Source: Microbacterium terregens (lineage in GTDB: Bacteria > Pseudomonadota > Alphaproteobacteria > Sphingomonadales > Sphingomonadaceae). Taken from it: a DNA stretch of 64,000 bases. Both the position numbers and the translations under genes were made by a program. The stretch is from positions 1-64,000 of the forward strand of contig NZ_BSEX01000012.1 in the NCBI RefSeq assembly GCF_027922045.1, given 5' to 3'. The notes under the pieces were generated by a model that did not search any database, had not been told where the DNA came from, and was given only the letters and a program-made list of their open reading frames with translations. This document shows positions 19,790-28,271 of this stretch, in pieces; the stretch's first letter is position 1; the number at the start of each line of letters is the position of its first letter.

Positions 19790-20312
19790 GTGCCCGGTTA
19801 ACGACGGTCGGCACCGTCTATCAACTGCGGTCCAGAGAGGCCTTCCCTGCCGACGGTCGCTTGCAGACGCGCTGGGTTTCATCGAAGCACGGTCTCTAAA
19901 TGGCTCGAGATCGAGTGGGACGAGGCGCAAATCGTCGGCGCGGTTCAGATCATGAATGGCTGGCCGGCAGGCAATGGCACCGACCGGAATCTGATGACGG
20001 ACTAAACGCTTGAATATTGGGATGACGGCAAATAGGCCGAACTCGACCGGTTCGATGCCGCGACGATCCCGGACCAGGCCGCCGACTACCACACTTACGG
20101 CTTCGAACGGTCGGAAGATTTTCAAATGGTATCTCGACGGGAAGCGCTATCATGCCGAGCGCAATGATATTTGCTTCAGCGCGATGAACATCCTGCTCAG
20201 CATGGCCATTCTAAACCAGGAAATTGAGGGGACCGTGACCGACAAGATCGACGGGACCAGCATGAGGGTCAATTATGTCCGCTATTATCGCCGCAAGTCG
20301 CTGGCCGCGGAA
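19790..20312 (+). pseudogene. Relic of a GH16-type galactanase with F5/8 (CBM32-like) domain
   Basis: The first part reads like a discoidin/CBM32 domain (DGRLQTRWVSS, then WLEIEWDEAQIVGAVQIMNGW). The same frame contains TAA where TDYTLEY would be expected and TAG where a Trp is expected (DDGK-stop-AELD). It then jumps to a GH16 C-terminus (DQAADYHTYGFE; after a frameshift KWYLDGKRYH, then MNILLSM and VRYY). The two stops, one frameshift and an internal deletion that removed the catalytic core show old decay. It lies between sulfatase 2 and a halogenase, so the locus once had a further endo-galactanase. Confidence 0.65.
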
Positions 20313-20403
20313 GTAAGATGGCGGAGGCACCATCCACCGCTTCGCAGCTGCCATTCGCCCATGCGGTCGCAATGCTTTACAAGGGTCTCGATTGCAGACA
20401 GAT

Positions 20404-20418
20404 TGTTGACAGATAACA
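20404..20418. promoter_or_regulatory. Candidate GntR-regulon operator, halogenase 1
   Basis: TGTTGACAGATAACA is an imperfect 15-bp palindrome 33 bp before the halogenase ATG. It is the most divergent of the set. Confidence 0.4.
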
Positions 20419-20451
20419 GCGCGATCAGTCGGCTCGGCGGGAGGGCCCCGT

Positions 20452-21969
20452 ATGGCACCGGATATAAAGAATATCCTCATCCTAGGCGGCGGAACGGCAG
20501 GCTGGGCCTGCGCGGCCGTCCTCGCTCAACGGTCGGCGGAGCACGGCGTATCGTTGACCGTCGTCGACGCCGCGGACATTCCGACGATTGGCGTCGGCGA
20601 AGCGACTATCCCGACAATCTATGATTTGCTGAACCATGTCGGCATGACCGACAGTGAAGTGGTGAAAGCGGCGCAGGCCACCTTTAAATATGGCATTCAG
20701 TTCGAAGGCTGGTCGCGCCCGGGCGAAACCTATATGCACGGTTTTGGCACCACCGGCACGCCGCGGGGCGAGGATGATTTCTTCACTACATGGCTGGGAG
20801 GCGGCGCCTATTTTTCCAGTCGCACGCTCGATGCGTTTACGCCTGCCGTGGCAGCTGCGCGAAAGGGCCGGTTCGCCCGCGTAGCCGAGCGGCCGGCAGG
20901 TGCCGCGCAGCATCTCTACTATCCGTTGTGCGAGCTGAGCTATGCGCTGCATTTTGACGCGGCGTTGCTGGCGCGCGAGTTGCGGGCCAATGCGCTGCGC
21001 AACGGCGTTGTTCATCGCTCCAGCAAGATTGTCGCGGTGGAAACCGGCGAGCGCGGCATTGCCGCCTTGCGAACCCGAGACGGCGAGTTGATCGAGGCGG
21101 ATTTCTTCATCGATTGCTCCGGGCTGACAGGCGTGCTGAGCCGTGCGGCGCTGGGGGGCACGTTCGAAGACTGGCGCACCTATCTTCCCTGTGATCGCGC
21201 CATCGCCGTCCAGACCACGCGGAGCACGGCGCCCAACCCCTATACACGGTCGGTAGCCCATCGGGCTGGCTGGCGCTGGGAGATTCAGCTGCAATCGCGC
21301 ACCGGTAATGGCTGCGTCTACAGCTCTGACCATATGAGCGATGATGAAGCGACCGATTTGCTGATGAGCGAAGTCGCGGGCGAACCGATCAACCAGCCGC
21401 GACGCATCGACTTTCGAACAGGTCGGCTTGCGGAGCCGTGGGATGCAAATTGTGTTGCGCTAGGCTTGGCCGCGGGGTTTTTGGAGCCGCTGGAATCGAC
21501 CAGTATCCATCTCATCTCGAAATATGCGCTGCTTCTGGAACAGATGCTGTTCGACAATGCCGGAGAAGCCGATGATCGCGGCCGCTTTAACGCGATGTGG
21601 CGCGCGGAAACGGAAGAAATCCGCGATTTCCTGTCGGCGCATTATGTCATCAATCAGCGCGATGAGCCTTTTTGGACCGAGCGACGCAACGCAAAGCGAC
21701 CCTCGTCGCTCGATTGCAAGTTACAGGCGTTCGCACAGACCGGCTGGTTCGATCTGCCGGACCATGCGCTGTTCGGGCATGACAGCTGGTTTCAGGTGCT
21801 GATCGGTCAGGGATTCGCGCTCGATTACCTGCGATTTGCCATTCCACGCGCCGACGCGCCCGGCCTGCTTCAGTTTCTCCAGAATGTCGCGCGGGCCGTT
21901 GATGTGGAGACCTCAGCCATTCCGCGTTCGCATCAACAAGTGATCCACAGCCTAGTCGAAGGCGGCTGA
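20452..21969 (+). CDS. FAD-dependent tryptophan-halogenase-like protein
   Basis: Flavin halogenase family, 505 aa. The FAD motif GGGTAGW is at residues 12 to 18, the catalytic Lys is at 79 (ATFKYGIQFEGW), and the Glu-bearing segment FLEPLESTS is present. The family signature W-x-W-x-I-P is altered here to WRWEIQ, with Gln in place of Pro, which may change chemistry or substrate. Such genes often accompany TonB-dependent receptor loci in sphingomonads and Caulobacter; their role there is unclear. It converges on the second halogenase with an 11-bp gap. Confidence 0.82.
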   Translation: MAPDIKNILILGGGTAGWACAAVLAQRSAEHGVSLTVVDAADIPTIGVGEATIPTIYDLLNHVGMTDSEVVKAAQATFKYGIQFEGWSRPGETYMHGFGTTGTPRGEDDFFTTWLGGGAYFSSRTLDAFTPAVAAARKGRFARVAERPAGAAQHLYYPLCELSYALHFDAALLARELRANALRNGVVHRSSKIVAVETGERGIAALRTRDGELIEADFFIDCSGLTGVLSRAALGGTFEDWRTYLPCDRAIAVQTTRSTAPNPYTRSVAHRAGWRWEIQLQSRTGNGCVYSSDHMSDDEATDLLMSEVAGEPINQPRRIDFRTGRLAEPWDANCVALGLAAGFLEPLESTSIHLISKYALLLEQMLFDNAGEADDRGRFNAMWRAETEEIRDFLSAHYVINQRDEPFWTERRNAKRPSSLDCKLQAFAQTGWFDLPDHALFGHDSWFQVLIGQGFALDYLRFAIPRADAPGLLQFLQNVARAVDVETSAIPRSHQQVIHSLVEGG

Positions 21970-21980
21970 CCCGCCAGTCC

Positions 21981-23600
21981 TTATCGAGGCGACGCTGCCG
22001 CAAAATCTAGCCCAAGCATCCGCTCGAGCGCCAGGTCCGGATCGGTCGCCGCAGCGCCTTGCTCGGCAGGCAACCCCGCCCGCAACCGCGCAAGTGCGTC
22101 CGCCTGCGGCAGGTGGTTGAGCGTGCAGCGTTCGAAGAAATCGCGAATCGATGCCAGCGGCACCTTGTCCAGCTGCTCCCTACTGGCGGGAGTCAGCGCA
22201 ACGCCGCGCGGGTAGATGCCCATCCCGCTCAGCAAATAGAGCCATGAGTTCAGCTTGTAATGACGACCCAGCCCAGTCTCGTGGAGCACCGGGGCTATGT
22301 CGCCCCCGCTAAACCAGGTCTCGATCACCGCCTTGAGCCGCGGCGAGATGGCGGACCCGTTCGCGCGACAAGCTCGCCAATAGCCGCTGTCGTCGCGGTT
22401 CGACGTTAAATAGTGGGTATGGAGATAATCCTTCACGTTGGCATAGGCGTCCGCGATCTCGTCGTTCAGCTGTGAGGCATAGCGCGCGTTCCCCTGGCCT
22501 GCGCGCCAGTAACGAATAAACCGGGCCAGCGTGAGTTGTACCAGCGCCAGCGCGGTGGCTTCCAACGGCTCAAGAAACCCCTGCGCGAGTCCGACCGCCA
22601 GCGTATTGCGGTTCCATACCGTCGTCGCTCGCCCGGTGCTGAAGCGCAGCGTGCGCGGGGTCATCGCATTCTCCGCGATGCCCAGATGGGCTGCCAGTTC
22701 GCTTGCTGCCTGGTCTTCAGAGCGATAGGCGGAACTATAGACATAGCCGTTACCGGTGCGTTCCTGCTGGGGAATGTGCCACACCCATCCGCAGGGAAGC
22801 GCGGTTGCGGTGGTATGGCTGGCCGCCACCGGTACTGGCGGCGTGACAAAGGTGACGGCCCGGTCGTTGAGCAGCGCATCACCATAGGTCTCGTATGAGA
22901 TGCCGAGCGCATTCTTCGTAATCACCGAGGCGAACCCGCTACAATCGATGAAGAAGTCGGCGGCAATCGTTGCGCCGTCATCCAATTCGACCGAGCTGAC
23001 ATCTCCACGCTCGTCCCGTCGAACATGCCGCGCCAGCCCGTCGCGGCAGATGACGCCGCGGGCTTGGGCGCTCGCCTTCATGAATGCTGCCAACCGATTG
23101 GCGTCAAAATGATAGCCATATTGTACATCGAACGGAAATGAATGTGGCGGCACCGGACACAGCGCGCGATCCGCCAAATAAGCGGAATAGCAGTAGAGAT
23201 CGGGGTGAGCGTGGACATCGACCCCGCGCCGCCGCAATTCAGAATTATATGCAAGCGCCCGGATGTGATCGCGGTCGAACTGGGTCAGGAAGGGATGGAA
23301 GTAGCTTTCAAACCCCGGGACCCGCGACCAGTCGTCGAAACGAATGCCGGATTTGAACGTGGCGCCGCAGGCGGGCATCCATGAATATTCTTCGATACCG
23401 ACCGCATCGAAGAAGCTTTTGAGCGCAGGCGTTGAGCCTTCGCCCACGCCGATCGTTCCTATCGCGGAAGACTCAAGCAGGGTGAGGCTGGCATTGGGAA
23501 AAGCGCGCTGGAGCAGGAGCGCCGCCATCCAGCCGGCGGTTCCGCCGCCCAGAATCAGGAAACGGGTTGGCGCACGCGCTGAAGAATGCACAGCATCCAT
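21981..23600 (-). CDS. FAD-dependent tryptophan-halogenase-like protein
   Basis: Second halogenase homologue, about 539 aa. It has GGGTAGW near the N-terminus, a Lys in ATFKSGIRFDDW, the complete family signature WVWHIP and the conserved FLEPLEATA. It lies directly downstream of the large TonB receptor, separated by a strong hairpin, and has no regulon palindrome of its own, so expression probably depends on readthrough. ATG 23600 was chosen (AGGA eight bases upstream); in-frame ATG 23609 is possible. Confidence 0.82.
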   Translation of the reverse strand: MDAVHSSARAPTRFLILGGGTAGWMAALLLQRAFPNASLTLLESSAIGTIGVGEGSTPALKSFFDAVGIEEYSWMPACGATFKSGIRFDDWSRVPGFESYFHPFLTQFDRDHIRALAYNSELRRRGVDVHAHPDLYCYSAYLADRALCPVPPHSFPFDVQYGYHFDANRLAAFMKASAQARGVICRDGLARHVRRDERGDVSSVELDDGATIAADFFIDCSGFASVITKNALGISYETYGDALLNDRAVTFVTPPVPVAASHTTATALPCGWVWHIPQQERTGNGYVYSSAYRSEDQAASELAAHLGIAENAMTPRTLRFSTGRATTVWNRNTLAVGLAQGFLEPLEATALALVQLTLARFIRYWRAGQGNARYASQLNDEIADAYANVKDYLHTHYLTSNRDDSGYWRACRANGSAISPRLKAVIETWFSGGDIAPVLHETGLGRHYKLNSWLYLLSGMGIYPRGVALTPASREQLDKVPLASIRDFFERCTLNHLPQADALARLRAGLPAEQGAAATDPDLALERMLGLDFAAASPR

Positions 23601-23634
23601 ATCGGCCATCCTATCGAGCGACGCAGACAAAGAA

Positions 23635-23664
23635 AGGCGCCGCATTCAGGGGAATGCGGCGCCT
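23635..23664 (-). terminator. Strong intrinsic terminator/attenuator after TonB receptor 2
   Basis: A perfect 13-bp stem (AGGCGCCGCATTC/GAATGCGGCGCCT) with a four-base loop is followed on the minus strand by TTTCTTTGTCT. It lies 30 bp after the receptor stop and 35 bp before the halogenase start, so it can cut most transcripts and leave low readthrough. Confidence 0.75.
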
Positions 23665-23694
23665 AGGCTCAGGGAGAGAGGTGTGCCCCCCCGA

Positions 23695-26600
23695 TCAGAA
23701 TTCCGCCCTCACACCGAAGCGGAAAATCCGGCCGGTATTATACTCCTGAACAGTGCGGGACTTGGGTGCCCCTTCATAGATTGACCCTTCGTCGAAGTTG
23801 ACCATCGCGCCATTTGCATCAGGCAAACGGATGATACGACTGGTAAAATAGGTCCGTACGGGCGCATCCGTGATATTGGCTGCGTCAAAGGTGAAGCTAA
23901 ATTTGGGCGTTACCTGATAGGCTGCCGAGAAGTCCAACGTGCTGCGGCCTTCCTGCCACAAGGCGCCACCAGAGAAGGATCGCTGAACCAGCGAATCGCT
24001 GCTACCTGCGTAGGCCAGACGAAGCTGATGGCCAGCCTTCTGCCAGTAGCCGGTCACGTTGTAGGAGTGCCGGGGCGTTCCGGGAATCGGGAACTTGGAG
24101 TCCTGGAACTCGGATTTTGAGAAGGTGTAGTTCGCCGCAATGCCGAGGCCAGACAGCAGACCCGGCAAGAAGGTGAAGCTCTGCACATATTGGACTTCTG
24201 CACCCATCACGCGGGCTGATTCCGAATTCTGCCGTCGCGTCACATTATATTCGTTACACAGCGCCCGGCCGTCCCCTCCATAAAGCCAGCTGGTGGCCTG
24301 CTGGAGCGTCCCCTCGCCCTGCAAGCGACGTGGCATGCACTGGCCGATATCCGGCACAGCGGAGACATCCGAAGATGGCGTCAGCAAAAGATCGGTCGTG
24401 CGGCCCGACGAGTCGGTAAAATTCAGGCCATCAACTGTCGCCCCATTCGGATCTGCAGCGATCCTTCGCAGATCGCCAATAAACCAGCGCTGGTCGACCG
24501 TTTCGACCAGATTACTGATATCCTTGTAGAAGAGGTTCGCGGACAGCATTGCATCGCGCTTGAAGTACCATTCGACAGCAATGTCGACATTGTTTGCTTT
24601 TAGCGGATTGAGTTGCGCCGAATAGAGGTCGACCGTCGAGGTCGGGCGGAACTGCGTGGTCCCTTCAAAGACAGATCCTTCGCTCATGCGAAAGCCGGCG
24701 CGTAGATCGTCAATCGGCGGGCGCGACATTGTACGATATGCCGAGAAGCGGGCAATAAGCTTGTCCGTTGCCAGGAAGCTGAGATTGAGGCTCGGCAGGA
24801 AGACATTGTAATCATATGCATCCGCCGCCGCGATTGACGCGCGGCTGCGGTCGGAAAGCGTCCGACCACCGATTGTGCCGAATTGTTCGGTCGACAGATC
24901 GGAGTAACGGATCAGGTTGCGCTCGAGAAACGCATTCGGAATGGCGCCTGGCTCAAGCAACGGATCGTAGCAGACCCCGCCAGGGACTGCAGGCGAAGTC
25001 CCCTGCCCGTCGATACGGGCCTGTCGATTTCGCGCCTGGAAGTTCGAAAGATTGTAATTCCGGCCATCATTGAAGTCCGTTGGGACTGGCCCAGCACCCG
25101 TCCAATATGCCGATGAAGGGCCCCGACCCAGCGGCGAAGGTGTTTCGCTCAGCACCGGGCAACGGTTACCCTTGTTCGAATTCCGCAGGGTATTGAGCGC
25201 GATCGGATCGATGATCCGGCCTTGCCCCTGGGCGTCAAACGCAAAGTTCGCGCCGGCAAAGCCCGTTGTGTCGAGCTTTGTGCGGACATAGCGCAGACCG
25301 ATATCGCCCTTCAGGCGGTCCTCGAAATAGGCGAAGTTCGCTTTGATATAAGCTGCGATGTTCCGGAACTCGGCTCCGCGCGTTTGAGTGCGGTCGAGCG
25401 TGAAATCGCGCTCGCCCGTGGTCACTGCCTGAAGAGCAGCGACAGGATCAAAGGTCGCCCAGCCGTCGCTGATATGATCTCGCTGAACGCCCAGACCGCT
25501 CAGCAAATTGTTGGCAGAGGTAGTGCCGCTGGAGAAAATGCCGGCGGAGATCAGCGAGATGGCGGCAGGGTCCACAAAGATCGTTTGTCCGGTGAACGGG
25601 CTAATCGCCTCGACAAGCTGACTGCTGGCGCGCGGCGTGCCTGACTGGGCATCGACGAACTTCTTGCGCTCCGTATATTTAGCGCCGAATTCGAAACTGT
25701 TGATACCGGCAAAGTCGACATCCCAGTCGAAGTCGGCAAACGCCGCCCGCTGCTCGTCACTCACCCGTGTCACACTGGACTGGATATACGACAGCGTGTG
25801 CGAATTGAGGTCGTCCGGATTGAATCCGGTACGGCCAACATTGTCCCACAAATCATTCTGGTCGGCCCGAATGTCGATGATTTGGCCAAGATTGGGGGTA
25901 GATGTGCCGCCGACGAGACGGCAAGCGCTTCCTGAACAATCATAACCCGCAGGCTGTAAATAATCCGCCGGCACATGATGCAGGTTCCAAGGGCCGACCA
26001 CGCGGTTCCGGTTTGCCACCATGTAGATGCTGCGTTCGGGCTTCTGCTCGGACTTGGCCAATGAAGCGCCCGCGCTCATTCTCAGCCGGTCTGTAAAGCC
26101 ATGCTCGAATTCCGCGCCGAATAGATAATTCTCGACGGTGTAGTTGTTGACCGAGTTCGTGGTGCTGCCAGTCGAGAAGCGGTTCAGATATTGCGTATAG
26201 GTTCGAGTACCAGTGTCAAGAAGACGCCACTTCTGGACCGGATCGGTCCACATCAAGCCGTTGTTCAGTCCTGGGTTGGTGACCGGGTCACCAGGATTCT
26301 GGACAGTTCCCCCATAAGGAACGGTGTTCGTGTCGTACACGGATGTACGGTCAAGAAAATTCGGCGCCAGGCCGAGATTTGGCTGCTGCACACCATCGAT
26401 ATGCCCCCCGAAGTTCGACTGGCTGACGGACACACCCGTCATTTTGCCGCGAAATTTCTGCTGATTATAGGTGCCGTTCAGGGTCAGCGACGTTCGATCG
26501 GAGAAGCGCCACTGCATCGACGCGTCCGCACCACGCCTGCTATATTCGTTCTCGTAAATTTCGTAACCCGCCGTGGTCGGCGCGAGTCCATAGGCGATGT

Positions 26601-27498
26601 TGGCATAAGGGCCCCTTCCCGCCGCGACGCCTTCTACGCCGGCGAATGCGCTCGGCCGGTTGAACATCGCCGCCCGCGTCGCCTCTGCTGCAATCGCGTC
26701 GGCTGCGCCAAACGCCTTGCCGTTCTGGTCGGTGTAGAAGTTCGTGCCAAAGGCATTGTAGTCGGAAAAAGCCAGCTGGTCGCGACGCACCGAAGTTTTT
26801 TCGTCATAAGCAGTGACAATTACGCCAAAGCGATCCTCGAAGAAACGCTGCGAGATGGTACCCGAGATCTTGTGATCGAACGACTTGGACAGGCCATTGT
26901 AGCGCTGTTGCAAGGAGATGGTCCGCACGTCTCGCTTCAGATCAAGCGGTTTGCGGGTAATCAGGTTCACGACCGCGGAGAGCGACCCCTCCTCGTCATC
27001 GGCCGAGGGGGTTTTGACCACTTCTACCTTCGCCAGAATGTCAGCGGAGTAAGCCGAAAGGTCGACACCCTGCGAGAAGCCAGTCGAGCCGAGGGCAACA
27101 CCGTTGAGCGTGACGACAGTCTGATCCGCGTTCGCACCGCGAACTGAAATCGTGGCCCCCTGGCCATCGACCGTGTTGACGCTGACGCCTGAGATACGAT
27201 TCAGGGCCTCGGCTATGTTCTGATCGGTGGACTTGCCAATATCTTCGGCATTGATCGTATCGACGATCTGACCCGAACGACGCTTGTCGTCGATGGACTG
27301 ATTAATGCTGCCTCGGATACCCGTAACAATAATGTCGCCTTCGCGATCAACCGTCTCGTCGTCCTGGTCGTCGGCGGTGGCGGCTGGGCCGGACGGGGCA
27401 GGTGCGCCGGCCTGAGCAAAAGCGGGATTCCCATGAATGGCAATCGCCATGGTCAGCGCGGCGGTCGTGTGCAGCAAATCATTTTTGGAAAATCGCAT
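23695..27498 (-). CDS. Large TonB-dependent outer-membrane receptor
   Basis: About 1267 aa, larger than the first receptor. Signal peptide ends near PAFAQA. The TonB-box-like DIIVTG is followed by a plug domain (AEDIGKSTDQNIAEALNRISGV, ISVRGANADQTVVTLNGVAL) and a long barrel ending RFGVRAEF. The second of two adjacent ATG codons is six bases from GGAGG and is preferred. Two regulon palindromes lie upstream, one of them perfect, so this is probably a main controlled gene. With the GH50 and small secreted gene upstream in the same direction, it likely takes up agaro-oligosaccharides. Confidence 0.9.
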   Translation of the reverse strand: MRFSKNDLLHTTAALTMAIAIHGNPAFAQAGAPAPSGPAATADDQDDETVDREGDIIVTGIRGSINQSIDDKRRSGQIVDTINAEDIGKSTDQNIAEALNRISGVSVNTVDGQGATISVRGANADQTVVTLNGVALGSTGFSQGVDLSAYSADILAKVEVVKTPSADDEEGSLSAVVNLITRKPLDLKRDVRTISLQQRYNGLSKSFDHKISGTISQRFFEDRFGVIVTAYDEKTSVRRDQLAFSDYNAFGTNFYTDQNGKAFGAADAIAAEATRAAMFNRPSAFAGVEGVAAGRGPYANIAYGLAPTTAGYEIYENEYSRRGADASMQWRFSDRTSLTLNGTYNQQKFRGKMTGVSVSQSNFGGHIDGVQQPNLGLAPNFLDRTSVYDTNTVPYGGTVQNPGDPVTNPGLNNGLMWTDPVQKWRLLDTGTRTYTQYLNRFSTGSTTNSVNNYTVENYLFGAEFEHGFTDRLRMSAGASLAKSEQKPERSIYMVANRNRVVGPWNLHHVPADYLQPAGYDCSGSACRLVGGTSTPNLGQIIDIRADQNDLWDNVGRTGFNPDDLNSHTLSYIQSSVTRVSDEQRAAFADFDWDVDFAGINSFEFGAKYTERKKFVDAQSGTPRASSQLVEAISPFTGQTIFVDPAAISLISAGIFSSGTTSANNLLSGLGVQRDHISDGWATFDPVAALQAVTTGERDFTLDRTQTRGAEFRNIAAYIKANFAYFEDRLKGDIGLRYVRTKLDTTGFAGANFAFDAQGQGRIIDPIALNTLRNSNKGNRCPVLSETPSPLGRGPSSAYWTGAGPVPTDFNDGRNYNLSNFQARNRQARIDGQGTSPAVPGGVCYDPLLEPGAIPNAFLERNLIRYSDLSTEQFGTIGGRTLSDRSRASIAAADAYDYNVFLPSLNLSFLATDKLIARFSAYRTMSRPPIDDLRAGFRMSEGSVFEGTTQFRPTSTVDLYSAQLNPLKANNVDIAVEWYFKRDAMLSANLFYKDISNLVETVDQRWFIGDLRRIAADPNGATVDGLNFTDSSGRTTDLLLTPSSDVSAVPDIGQCMPRRLQGEGTLQQATSWLYGGDGRALCNEYNVTRRQNSESARVMGAEVQYVQSFTFLPGLLSGLGIAANYTFSKSEFQDSKFPIPGTPRHSYNVTGYWQKAGHQLRLAYAGSSDSLVQRSFSGGALWQEGRSTLDFSAAYQVTPKFSFTFDAANITDAPVRTYFTSRIIRLPDANGAMVNFDEGSIYEGAPKSRTVQEYNTGRIFRFGVRAEF

Positions 27499-27559
27499 CA
27501 TTTTCCTCCCCCATTTTATACATTCTGGCCGCCAATCCGACAGCCATTGACGACTTAAA

Positions 27560-27626
27560 TGTCGATTGTCGACGCCATCTAGTCCGGGTTCCTGGCCGCG
27601 GTCAATTATTTTGTCGACAGTCGACA
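27560..27626. promoter_or_regulatory. Twin GntR-regulon operators, TonB receptor 2
   Basis: TGTCGATTGTCGACG (27560 to 27574) and the perfect palindrome TGTCGACAGTCGACA (27612 to 27626; 17 bp with flanking T and A) lie 62 and 114 bp before the receptor start. Their centres are 52 bp apart, about five helical turns, which would allow cooperative binding. Confidence 0.65.
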
Positions 27627-27641
27627 ATGAATTGCGAGCAG

Positions 27642-28214
27642 TTAGTCGGTGGCCTGCGCGCTGCTTTTGACCTTGCGGGCGCAGGGCAGCTGCGTCTCGC
27701 TGCCCGTCGCGCGCGTCGTAACCATGTAAGGGCCAAGATCGACGACCTGCTTTGCGCCGGCAACGTGAAGCGTCAAACGACCTTGCTTGTCGCCAACATC
27801 AACCGGCGAGATGCCTTCGACGCAATGAAACCGAATCTCGTCATCGAGCTCCACGCGACCCACCGCAGCGGCCTTAAAGGGTGGCGTCACGCTTCCGACG
27901 ACGGCGTTGACCCATGCCGGCTTGCCCGGCTCGCCCGACCGCGCAAAAAAACCGATGGTTACGATGTCGCCTTTCTTAACCGCCTTTGAGATCGCACCTG
28001 TCGCCGAACTGTCCCAGAAATTCGCACCGGCACGTGGCACCGAAATGCGGACCAATGTGCCGCCCGGTGCCTTTGGTTCGCTCAGCCGACTGACCTTTAT
28101 GTCACCGTAGCTGCCCCAAACCGGACGTTGTGCATCGCTGATGATCTGTTCACTCGAAGCCTGCGCTGCGACGGCACCCATCAGTGCGATAGCGATTTCA
28201 ATCGAAAGCTGCAT
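27642..28214 (-). CDS. Small secreted protein with beta-sandwich (CBM-like) fold
   Basis: Protein of 190 aa with an N-terminal signal peptide (IAIALMGAVAAQA). The middle (VPRAGANFWDSSATGAI then KKGDIVTIGFFARSG) resembles the jelly-roll pattern of CBM4/9-type carbohydrate-binding domains, as I recall it. It lies 57 bp after the GH50 stop and upstream of the TonB receptor, all in one direction, so it may bind agar oligomers in the periplasm or outside. No catalytic motif is visible. Function is inferred only from fold pattern and position. Confidence 0.55.
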   Translation of the reverse strand: MQLSIEIAIALMGAVAAQASSEQIISDAQRPVWGSYGDIKVSRLSEPKAPGGTLVRISVPRAGANFWDSSATGAISKAVKKGDIVTIGFFARSGEPGKPAWVNAVVGSVTPPFKAAAVGRVELDDEIRFHCVEGISPVDVGDKQGRLTLHVAGAKQVVDLGPYMVTTRATGSETQLPCARKVKSSAQATD

Positions 28215-28271
28215 GTTTCTGCTCTCTACTCGTCAATATCAAATGTTCCCCGGCCGACCGAACTGCTCCTC

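Noticed and set aside
26191..27147. Frame of 318 codons opposite TonB receptor 2
   Set aside because: Antisense shadow; the receptor plug domain on the other strand is unmistakable.
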